Assembly (NCBI GenBank): GCA_024699595.1
Contig: JAILPG010000299.1
Span: 1 to 11,799, forward strand
Length of the DNA stretch: 11,799 nucleotides
Origin: Lachnospiraceae bacterium
Lineage (GTDB): Bacteria; Bacillota_A; Clostridia; Lachnospirales; Lachnospiraceae
Reading direction: 5' to 3'
Position numbers and translations under genes: made by a program. The notes below the pieces were generated by a model, which saw only the letters and a program-made list of their open reading frames with translations, was not told the DNA's origin and did not search any database. Position 1 is the first letter of the stretch; every line of letters starts with the position of its first letter. Positions 1 through 6,534 of the stretch are shown here, one piece after another.

Positions 1-45
<45 letters not shown>

Positions 46-288
46 AATGTTTTTGTTCGATGATTAACCTCGAACTGACTCAGGTAAACCTCTGGTCTAC
101 CTTTGGGATCAAAAGATCCCTGAAGGATTTCTCCTTCATGATTTACTGTTTTATGGAATTGACTTGATAGTGTCCGGATCATCGATCCGTCACTACCGTC
201 TCTTTCAGAAAATGGTTTATACTGTTTAATTGTCAATGTACGATAATGCCCATCATTACAGACATAAGGCTGTCCCTGACGGACAGCC
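46..288 (-). other. rRNA operon leader with hairpins
   Basis: This stretch lies between the predicted rRNA start point and 16S. It should be the transcribed leader removed by RNase processing. It contains four inverted repeats: 268-288 (8-bp arms, 5-nt loop), 168-195 (arms TAGTG/CACTA and CGGATC/GATCCG around ATC), 121-138 (TGAAGGA/TCCTTCA) and 105-120 (GGGATC/GATCCC around AAAA). A 68-codon reading frame at 30-236 begins with TTG, runs into 16S and resembles nothing, so I do not call it a gene. I could not identify a boxA antitermination element with confidence. Confidence 0.75.
268..288 (-). repeat. Perfect hairpin at the rRNA transcript 5' end
   Basis: The arms GGCTGTCC and GGACAGCC (268-275 and 281-288) flank a 5-nt loop. 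The predicted transcription start, about 7 bp past the -10 box, falls near 287. The hairpin would therefore form at or within one or two bases of the 5' end of the primary rRNA transcript. There is no U-tract in the direction of transcription, so it is not a terminator. Confidence 0.7.
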
Positions 289-293
289 TATAT

Positions 294-322
294 AATATAA
301 CACTATGGTTTTTGGTTGTCAA
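294..322 (-). promoter_or_regulatory. rRNA operon promoter (sigma-A type)
   Basis: On the minus strand a perfect TTGACA -35 box (317-322) is separated by 17 bp from a TATATT -10 box (294-299). An A/T-rich block lies upstream of the -35 box at 323-337 (A-rich on the transcribed sense), as expected for an UP element. The predicted start is near 286-287. The near-consensus boxes and the position about 250 bp upstream of 16S fit an rRNA promoter. A second TTGACA at 231-236 has no acceptable -10 box at 16-18 bp. Confidence 0.82.
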
Positions 323-343
323 TATTTTTTTTCAAAATCTCGA

Positions 344-611
344 TTACTTGTCTATTGCCGCATTGAATGCCGCATCCATATCCTGTTGTGAAGCATTAGC
401 GTTGTTTTCAGCACTGTAACCGGTCAAACCCCAAACAGGATCTATCACCCCGGATCCCGGATTTAACGTATTTGGGTCTGTCTGGTCGGGATCTACCGGG
501 CCAGGGACAACAGGGGGGGGCAACCGTTCCTATGATTACATCGCCCACCTGTGTTGCTGTTCCCTGGGTAATCTGCTCTGCCGTTGACCCTGCTTCATAG
601 AACGTAATCTT
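344..611 (-). pseudogene. Frame-disrupted 3' remnant of an unidentified protein gene
   Basis: The minus strand reads KITFYEAGSTAEQITQGT, continues to GTVAPP, then loses frame at a run of eight C (513-520). Treating the run as seven C restores a coherent proline- and aspartate-rich segment (PPVVPGPVDPDQTDPN and on through GLTGYSAENN) ending in MDAAFNAAIDK and TAA at 344-346. An in-frame TGA at 612-614 lies just upstream and there is no ATG in that frame. An ATG at 613-615 would join it only if one A were also removed. No ribosome binding site is visible, and the upstream side abuts the terminator at 631-656. The composition suggests a linker and tail of a secreted or surface protein, but I do not recognise the family. 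It may be a decayed gene or a sequence with indel errors. Confidence 0.55.
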
Positions 612-620
612 TCATTTGTT

Positions 621-656
621 ATATACGAAGAAAAATCTGCCGTGGCAGAGATTTTT
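621..656 (-). terminator. Intrinsic terminator after the AAA+/YbjN-like pair
   Basis: Directly at the TAA of the 655-1176 gene the minus strand forms a stem from AAAAATCT and GCC pairing with GGC and AGATTTTT, with a small two-base bulge (631-656). The 3' arm is itself U-rich and is followed by CTT. This is the layout of a Rho-independent terminator, and the partly A-rich 5' arm may let it work in both directions. It separates the AAA+ operon from the remnant at 344-611. Confidence 0.7.
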
Positions 657-1176
657 ATATGACTCTCAGATATTCTTTGAAGTCTTCATAGGTATATTTT
701 CCTTCAAGATGAAAGATAACAGGTATGCAGACATCCGCTATCTGCTGAACACTAAAGTTCAGAATATGATCCATGGCCTCGTAAAAATATGCATCAAGCA
801 GTTCATACCGGATCAGGCAGCCGTTAAATATATCCCCGTCTTCCTCATTGCAAAAATAATTATGCTCAAACAAAGAATTACAGTCCCATGCAAGATGAAG
901 ATTCATATAATTGACCATACGTGCTGCTTTGACCGCCTTCTCTTCGGTATCGGCAACCGGCCTGCAATAATATGACTGACAATAACAATGATCTTCCATG
1001 AATCTTAAGGATGTCTCGATCCTGCCGCCGATCACCTCCGTGATATTGCAGGAGAGATAAATAGTATCGATCTCTTCCATAGGGATTATTTTACCTTCCT
1101 CGTTGAGAAGTTCATATGGGATGTGTTCCCTCATTAAGTATTCTGTTATTCTTTTCTTCGCTTCATTTTTATTCAT
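655..1176 (-). CDS. YbjN-like small cytoplasmic protein, AAA+ partner candidate
   Basis: The protein has 173 residues from the ATG at 1174-1176. The frame is open farther, to a TTG at 1201-1203, but that codon overlaps the upstream gene. The ATG has a GGGGG ribosome binding site (1188-1192) about 11 bases upstream, so I prefer it. The start MNKNEAKKRITEYL leads into an alpha/beta protein with no signal peptide or membrane segment. The order of elements (an ETSLRFMED strand, a helix EKAVKAARMVNYMN, EEDGDIFNGCLIRYEL, then a long amphipathic helix) resembles YbjN/type III chaperone-like domains, judged from memory of the pattern. It has about eight cysteines, in pairs such as HCYC. The gene starts 16 bp after the AAA+ stop codon, so the two are very likely co-transcribed and translationally coupled. 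A role as adaptor or substrate for the AAA+ protein is inference. Confidence 0.72.
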   Translation of the reverse strand: MNKNEAKKRITEYLMREHIPYELLNEEGKIIPMEEIDTIYLSCNITEVIGGRIETSLRFMEDHCYCQSYYCRPVADTEEKAVKAARMVNYMNLHLAWDCNSLFEHNYFCNEEDGDIFNGCLIRYELLDAYFYEAMDHILNFSVQQIADVCIPVIFHLEGKYTYEDFKEYLRVI

Positions 1177-1192
1177 ATCGATCTTAGCCCCC

Positions 1193-4036
1193 TTAGCACG
1201 CAAATCCTATTCTTGCAAGTTTTGTCTGTTTTTTAGCATTATAAGCAGGGATATCACACTCTTTTATGGTCGTGATCATTTCCTCTGTTATCTCCTCTCC
1301 GTCAGTCTCCATGACCCGCTCTGCCAGGTTCATTTCCGCCTCTTCCAGCATTTTTCTTGCAAAACGGCCGTTTCCGTAATCGTCCTCAAGGCTTGCTTCC
1401 TCATAGATACCGCGAAGCTTATCCATAGCGGCGTCAGTGATCCTCATCTCCTTCTTATCCACCATAAGCCTTGTGATATCACATAATTCATCCACCGAAT
1501 AATCATCAAACTCCACCTGAAATGCTATACGGGACAGCATGCCAGGATTCCTGTCAAGGAACTGTTTCATCGGTTCGGGATACCCCGCAAAGATCACGAT
1601 GACATCATCTCTGTGATTTTCCATCTCCTGTACCAGGGTATTGATCGCCTCATCTCCGAATCCGTTACTGTATGCATCACAGAGAGAATATGCCTCATCA
1701 ATGAACAGGACTCCGCCCTGAGCCTCTTTGAACCTTCTCTTTACCTTAGGGGCCGTGGCTCCCACATGATCTCCGATAAGATCTGCTCGTCCCGTTTCCA
1801 CAAAGTTACCCGTAGGGAGTACCTTCTCATCCTTCATTATCTCGGCAAACAGGCGTGCCACCGTTGTCTTTGCCGTCCCGGGATTACCCGTAAATACCAT
1901 GTGCATGGAAGCTTTTCCCCTGTTGATCCCCTTATCTATACAAAGCTTCCTTAGTTTGCAGCTGGCAGTGGCTTTTCGGATGATCTCTTTAACGGATTTA
2001 AGTCCCGTCATTTCATTAAGCTCACGCAGAGCTGTTCCGGCCGGACGCTCTTTTTTCATTCCCTCATCTAACATGCAGATATCCTCTTTTTTCAGCTTAA
2101 ACAGCTCACTTTTTCCTATGGAACCTGCATCCCTTCCGTCAGATAAAAGCCTCACCGCCTGATTCTGCACTGCACGGTCTATAAGATTCCTCACATACCT
2201 TCCATTTCCGAAATCATCTGTATGTATCACCTTTTCAAAGATATACCGGGCTTCCTTTACGACATCCTCAGTTACGGCAAATCCGCGCCTGCTTGTCATA
2301 AATCTGAAGATTTCCGTAAGCTCGTCAGCCGTATAATCCGGGAAATCGATCCAGTGCGGCAGTCTGCTCTTAAGTCCCTCATTCAGCTCGAGAAAATCCT
2401 TCATTCTCTGACCGTAGCCTGCAAAGATCACGATAACATCATCGCGCCTGTTCTCCATTTCCTGTATCAGTACCGTAACTGCCGTATCGCCCTTTAAGGA
2501 ATAGGCCTCATCAATAAACAGCACGCCTCCGTTAGCAGCCGTAAATGCTTCTCTTATACGGGTAACACATCCAAGACCGTCCAGATCCATACCGCCGCGC
2601 TCCACAAATGCTCCGCTTTTTAAGATCCCTTTTTCCTTTGCGATGCCTGCAAACAGCTTGGCTACAGTAGTCTTTGCACTCCCGGGATTTCCTGCAAAGA
2701 TCATATGTCTCGATCCGGACTGGTAATCCTTTCCTTTCCGTTTTTTACGTTCTTTATCAACAACATCTGCAGCTATGATGCTCTCTATCTGTTTTTTTAC
2801 AAGCTCCAGGCCGACAAGCTTATTAAGCCTGTCATATGCAGATTCTCCGCTCTCGTCACGATCGAGCATAAATCCGTCCGAAGGAGCGTGATCATAAGCC
2901 TTAAGGATATTTTTGTTGATGCACCACGACTCAAAACGGTCAAACGCACTGATCACGTCTGTCTGGGAAAAATCATTGCCGGGATACTGTTTCATATACT
3001 CAGCTGCCTGGTCTGCATATTGTGCATACTCGGATCTTTTTATCAGGGACTTCATATAATTGACCGCGGCTTTTCTGTTTCCCCGCCCTTCGCGCAGCAT
3101 TACCGGGATCACATATTTTTCAAGTTTCGGAAGCACCTGATACGAAAAGCCCGGATGATCCATATTGTATGTGAATACAAACAGGCAGTGGTTTCTGTAC
3201 CTCTTCACCAACTTCTCAAGTATATATCTGCTGGTCGTCTGATAATCCACCGGGTCACGCCCGAACTTCTCGGTCAGGTCAAAAATGATCACCCCGCCGT
3301 AGTTGTTCTCTATGATCTCCTCAAGATGATTGTTGTGCCTGTACACATCCGGATCTATATCGCTGATGATCTCCATGCGGCCGCTGCTTATACGCTTTGA
3401 CGCAAGCAGGCTCTGCATGAGTCTCCCTGTCATATCCCCCGCTGCTTCAACACTTCGGCAGGATATAACGTAATGAACCAGATTCCCGTTATGATCATCT
3501 GTATTTTTATGCGCTTCTATATTGGATAGTTCTTTCACAAAGCTCTTATCATAGATAGCATCTGCGGATGTTTCCTGTCTTATCATTTTTTCATTGAATT
3601 CATAATGAAGTGATTCCTCCGCATTGTTTATGTAGTAACTGTATATCCACAGATGTGATGCATCCACAACCCTTCCGGTATTGCATATGTAATCCCTTCT
3701 CCTGCCCTCCGAAAGACGGTCTAGAAACTGATACATGGTGATCTCTTCCGGATCGGAAACATTCTTTTGTATTGGAAATGCCTCATCAAGTTTCTCCAAA
3801 ACATGCTCATACGCCTCTTTAAAAGATCCTGTCTTATCATCATATGAAAATGCTGCACAGACTGCATTATCTTCATCCCTGTATACAAAGAAGTTCATAC
3901 CGTTCTTAAGATTCTTGAGCATGTAGCTGTTCATGGCAGGAATGACTCCGTCCCAGCTGAAATCCTTTATGTTTATTTTTGCATTTGTCTTCAAACTCTC
4001 TGACCCTTCGTTGATCATAAAATCGTAATATCTCAT
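1193..4036 (-). CDS. Tandem CbbX/SpoVK-type AAA+ ATPase, 947 aa
   Basis: Two complete AAA+ modules of the CbbX/SpoVK/EccA group are visible. Module 1 (about 405-640) has Walker A GNPGSAKTT at 449-457, Walker B GGVLFIDEAYSL with D509/E510, arginine finger R558 and sensor-2 GNGR at 610-613. Module 2 (about 675-910) has GNPGTAKTT at 717-725, D780/E781, R836 in NPGMLSR and GNGR at 888-891. Both P-loops carry alanine where the canonical motif has glycine before lysine. Residues about 185-345 look like a third, degenerate module: GGVIIFDLTEKFG aligns with the Walker B block (D253, but L254 replaces glutamate) and CLFVFTYN with VIVIFAGY, yet there is no P-loop. Residues 1-180 are unrecognised. There is no signal peptide or membrane segment. 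The ATG follows GGAGG at 7-bp spacing. Members of the group remodel protein complexes (CbbX acts on Rubisco, EccA belongs to ESX secretion). The substrate here is unknown, and neither Rubisco nor ESX genes are nearby. Confidence 0.93.
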   Translation of the reverse strand: MRYYDFMINEGSESLKTNAKINIKDFSWDGVIPAMNSYMLKNLKNGMNFFVYRDEDNAVCAAFSYDDKTGSFKEAYEHVLEKLDEAFPIQKNVSDPEEITMYQFLDRLSEGRRRDYICNTGRVVDASHLWIYSYYINNAEESLHYEFNEKMIRQETSADAIYDKSFVKELSNIEAHKNTDDHNGNLVHYVISCRSVEAAGDMTGRLMQSLLASKRISSGRMEIISDIDPDVYRHNNHLEEIIENNYGGVIIFDLTEKFGRDPVDYQTTSRYILEKLVKRYRNHCLFVFTYNMDHPGFSYQVLPKLEKYVIPVMLREGRGNRKAAVNYMKSLIKRSEYAQYADQAAEYMKQYPGNDFSQTDVISAFDRFESWCINKNILKAYDHAPSDGFMLDRDESGESAYDRLNKLVGLELVKKQIESIIAADVVDKERKKRKGKDYQSGSRHMIFAGNPGSAKTTVAKLFAGIAKEKGILKSGAFVERGGMDLDGLGCVTRIREAFTAANGGVLFIDEAYSLKGDTAVTVLIQEMENRRDDVIVIFAGYGQRMKDFLELNEGLKSRLPHWIDFPDYTADELTEIFRFMTSRRGFAVTEDVVKEARYIFEKVIHTDDFGNGRYVRNLIDRAVQNQAVRLLSDGRDAGSIGKSELFKLKKEDICMLDEGMKKERPAGTALRELNEMTGLKSVKEIIRKATASCKLRKLCIDKGINRGKASMHMVFTGNPGTAKTTVARLFAEIMKDEKVLPTGNFVETGRADLIGDHVGATAPKVKRRFKEAQGGVLFIDEAYSLCDAYSNGFGDEAINTLVQEMENHRDDVIVIFAGYPEPMKQFLDRNPGMLSRIAFQVEFDDYSVDELCDITRLMVDKKEMRITDAAMDKLRGIYEEASLEDDYGNGRFARKMLEEAEMNLAERVMETDGEEITEEMITTIKECDIPAYNAKKQTKLARIGFAC

Positions 4037-4042
4037 AAAAAG

Positions 4043-4088
4043 ACCTCCATACCATAAGTGTTTATCGTTACACCTATAATATGGAGGT
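4043..4088 (-). promoter_or_regulatory. Inverted repeat including the AAA+ gene's Shine-Dalgarno, over a possible -10 box
   Basis: The arms ACCTCCATA (4043-4051) and TATGGAGGT (4080-4088) are exact complements 28 bp apart. On the minus strand the copy nearest the gene contains the GGAGG ribosome binding site, and the distal copy would be an anti-Shine-Dalgarno. However, a TATTAT box at 4076-4081 could be the -10 element, without a convincing -35. If so, the distal arm lies in the promoter and is not transcribed. The repeat is clear; its function is uncertain. Confidence 0.45.
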
Positions 4089-4170
4089 ATGCATATTCAA
4101 TATTCTGAAAGACAGATCGGAAAAGATCAAAAGGCCTTAAGATCGAATCAGATCCGGCCGGCTTTTGCCG

Positions 4171-5289
4171 TCAGTCAAGTATCCCTGCGGCTTCCTTCAT
4201 GAGCTCTATGATCGGCAGATGCTGCGGGCACACTCTTTCACACTGGCCGCAGCCTATGCAGTCCGAAGCTTTTCCTCCCCTTTGTATCAGTCCTGCATAG
4301 AAATTCTTGGATCTCCAGTCATCCGGATAACGCCTTAAAGTGTTTATTGTTCTGAAAACATCCGGAATGCTTATCTTCATCGGACAGCCGTCCACGCAGT
4401 ATCTGCAGGCAGTACACCCGATCTGCGGCATGGAAAGGATATCCTCCGTGACCTCGTTTACTATTTTAAACTCATCATCCGCAAGGGGCTCGAAACATGT
4501 AAAGGTCTTAATATTATCATCCATCTGTTCTTCATTGGACATTCCGGATAAGATCGTCATGACACCCGGAAGCGATCCGACAAAGCGAAGCGCCCAGGAT
4601 GCAACAGATCTTTCGGGCTGCCTTTCCTTAAACTTTGCCTCGATCTCAGGAGCCATATTTGCAAGCATCCCTCCCCTTACGGGCTCCATAACGATTATCG
4701 GTATATTCCGGTCACGAAGTATCTCATAAAGCCTCTGGGACTGCACGACGGGATTTGTCCTGTCAAGGTAGTTAAGCTGTATCTGCACAAACTCCACCTC
4801 AGGATGAGCATCCAAAACCTCTGTAAGAAGTTCAGGACTTCCATGGTATGAAAAGCCGAAATGCCCGATCTTTCCCTCTGCTTTTTTCTGCATTCCCCAC
4901 TTGAAACAGTCATATTTTACGTAGGTATCATGATTTGACCCGTCTTCTATGGAATGCAGCAGATAAAAATCAAAATGATCGACCCCGGCTCTTTCAAGCT
5001 GCTCATTAAAGATCCTGTCGATATCCGCTTCCTTTTTTATCTCCCATGCAGGAAGCTTGGTGGCAAGCATAAAGCTCTCTCTGGGATAGCGCTTCACCAA
5101 AGCTTCCCTTGCAGCCACCTCCGATTTTCCCCCGTGATACACATATGCCGTGTCAAAATAATTCATCCCGGCAGCCATATATCTATCAACCATCCTGCAT
5201 ACATGCTCATGGTCTATCACTCCGTCTTTTTCAGGCAAACGCATCATTCCAAAACCAAGCTTCGGCATAACCTTAAGATCAATGCTCAT
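4171..5289 (-). CDS. Aldo/keto reductase with C-terminal 2x[4Fe-4S] domain
   Basis: This is a 372-residue cytoplasmic oxidoreductase. Residues 8-275 form an aldo/keto reductase barrel: FDTAYVYHGGKSE supplies D46 and Y51, ATKLP supplies K78, and LLHS supplies H112, completing the D-Y-K-H tetrad. Residues 290-372 carry two CxxCxxCxxxCP motifs (C292, C295, C298, C302 and C344, C347, C350, C354), each able to bind a [4Fe-4S] cluster. This ferredoxin-tailed subfamily is common in anaerobic Clostridia and is usually annotated only as a predicted oxidoreductase. Substrate and electron partner cannot be read from sequence. The GGAGGAG site 7 bp before the ATG supports the start. The gene has its own intergenic regions on both sides (213 bp upstream, 134 bp downstream), so it is probably a separate transcription unit. 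No clear intrinsic terminator follows it. Confidence 0.94.
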   Translation of the reverse strand: MSIDLKVMPKLGFGMMRLPEKDGVIDHEHVCRMVDRYMAAGMNYFDTAYVYHGGKSEVAAREALVKRYPRESFMLATKLPAWEIKKEADIDRIFNEQLERAGVDHFDFYLLHSIEDGSNHDTYVKYDCFKWGMQKKAEGKIGHFGFSYHGSPELLTEVLDAHPEVEFVQIQLNYLDRTNPVVQSQRLYEILRDRNIPIIVMEPVRGGMLANMAPEIEAKFKERQPERSVASWALRFVGSLPGVMTILSGMSNEEQMDDNIKTFTCFEPLADDEFKIVNEVTEDILSMPQIGCTACRYCVDGCPMKISIPDVFRTINTLRRYPDDWRSKNFYAGLIQRGGKASDCIGCGQCERVCPQHLPIIELMKEAAGILD

Positions 5290-5379
5290 ATCTGCTCCTC
5301 CTTATCCTGCATCATGCAAAGCGTCCGTCAATATACGGTAACCCAAAACAGTCTTTCTGACATTTACACTAAAACATAA

Positions 5380-5417
5380 CCGGCAGTCTTTCTACTCCTC
5401 AATAAATAAACTGCCGG
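5380..5417 (-). repeat. Inverted repeat downstream of the repressor gene; weak terminator or dyad
   Basis: The arms CCGGCAGT (5380-5387) and ACTGCCGG (5410-5417) are perfect 8-bp complements with a 22-nt loop. On the minus strand the hairpin is followed by TTATGTTTTAG, an interrupted U-tract, so it could terminate the maltodextrin operon weakly. A further copy of CGGCAGTCT lies at 5454-5462, and CAGTCTTTCT occurs twice (5349-5358 and 5385-5394). The 213-bp gap (5290-5502) therefore holds a small repeat cluster upstream of the aldo/keto reductase gene. I could not place a convincing promoter in it. Confidence 0.45.
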
Positions 5418-5502
5418 CCAAGGATAAAATCCATATAGAAATTCTATCATAAGCGGCAGTCTGTTACCTGTTATAAACCTATACAGTTTTAGTAAAAAAC
5501 GC

Positions 5503-6525
5503 TCACAATTTCTTTACTGACTCTCGCTCTATAAGCGTTGCTTCATACAGCTCTTTTTTCCCGACATCCTCCCCTGCGATCTGGCGCATCAGAAGATCTA
5601 TGGAAGAGCTCACCATGGTCTCTACCGGCTGCACCATCGTTGTAAGCGCCGGATACATATACTTTGTCATCTCTATCCCGTCAAATCCTACGACCGAATA
5701 GTCTTCAGGGATCCTCTTTCCGGCGTCATAGATCGCCTTATACGCTCCAATGGTGGTCCTGTCAGAGATCACAAATACAGCGCTGAAGGATGCCCCCGAA
5801 TCTAACAGCTCCTTCATCGTCATATATCCGTTTTCTTCGGAATACTCCGGAAGATCATCGCGCATATATCGTATCAGTGCCTCATCAGGCTGTATCCCGT
5901 TATCCAAAAAAGCTTTCCTGTACCCTGAAAGACGTATGCTTCCGACAGCCATATCCCTGTGTTTTCCGGTGATTATCGCTATCCGCTTATGTCCTTTTTT
6001 TATCAGATAATCAACTACCCTGTAGCTTTCCTTTTCATCATCGATGGATACTATGGGAAGCCCCTCGCCTGCCCCGGCCCTTACCGGCACGGAACACAGC
6101 ACGAAGGGAACTGACAGTTCCTTTGCGTACTCGCTCTTTTCAAGCTTTCCGCCCAAAAAGATCACACCCTTTAACCTCTTTTCCTTGGCTATCTGCAGTC
6201 CCATCTCAAATTCGTTCTGATCCTCAAGCACCGTATACAGCAGAAAATCATAGCCTTTTTTCTTAAGACCGTTTTCAAACAGATCAAACATCCCCTGGAA
6301 AAACGGATTGTGCAGACCCTTTACCAAAAGAGCCACGGTGTTTGACTCGGACATCTTTAAGTTACGGGCCGAGTTGTTCGGAACATAATTGAATTTTTCT
6401 ACCACATCAAGGATCCTGTCCCTTGTCTCCTTATTGATCGTCGGGTCATTATTGATAGCCCTTGATACGGTGGAGATACTGACATTGCAGTAATGAGCTA
6501 TATCCCTGATAGTATACTTTGCCAT
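5503..6525 (-). CDS. LacI/GalR-family repressor of the maltodextrin operon
   Basis: The 340-residue protein has the standard length and architecture. An N-terminal helix-turn-helix (TIRDIAHYCNVSISTVSRAI, residues 5-24) is followed by the hinge helix NNSARNLK (50-57). A periplasmic-binding-protein-like sensor domain runs from about 62 to 335, with the typical GLHNPFFQ, ITGKHRDMAVGSIRLSGY and VVGFDGIEMTKYMYPALTT blocks. It is the last gene of the operon, starting 9 bp after the glucanotransferase stop, with a modest AGGGAA site. Similar regulators in Gram-positive maltose clusters (MalR type) bind palindromes with a central CG and release on sugar binding. The twin 14-bp palindromes upstream of the binding-protein gene are the obvious targets, which would make the repressor autoregulated. 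The ligand (maltose or maltodextrin) is inferred from neighbours. Confidence 0.93.
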   Translation of the reverse strand: MAKYTIRDIAHYCNVSISTVSRAINNDPTINKETRDRILDVVEKFNYVPNNSARNLKMSESNTVALLVKGLHNPFFQGMFDLFENGLKKKGYDFLLYTVLEDQNEFEMGLQIAKEKRLKGVIFLGGKLEKSEYAKELSVPFVLCSVPVRAGAGEGLPIVSIDDEKESYRVVDYLIKKGHKRIAIITGKHRDMAVGSIRLSGYRKAFLDNGIQPDEALIRYMRDDLPEYSEENGYMTMKELLDSGASFSAVFVISDRTTIGAYKAIYDAGKRIPEDYSVVGFDGIEMTKYMYPALTTMVQPVETMVSSSIDLLMRQIAGEDVGKKELYEATLIERESVKKL

Positions 6526-6534
6526 TTTCCCTGC

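Noticed and set aside
231..236. Second TTGACA box as an rRNA P2 promoter.
   Set aside because: No acceptable -10 hexamer is found 16-18 bp downstream; the TATAAA nearby is only 9 bp away.
1177..1203. Upstream TTG start for the YbjN-like gene, adding nine residues.
   Set aside because: It would overlap the AAA+ stop codon and place the GGGGG ribosome binding site inside the coding region. The ATG at 1174-1176 is better placed.
2705..3400. Long plus-strand open frame (231 codons) opposite the AAA+ gene.
   Set aside because: It lies wholly opposite a gene with clear AAA+ motifs, has no ribosome binding site and a composition typical of an antisense shadow.
4105..4170. Terminator after the aldo/keto reductase gene.
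   Set aside because: Only short stems (CGGC/GCCG around AAAA, and GATC pairs) are seen, with no adequate U-tract in the right place.
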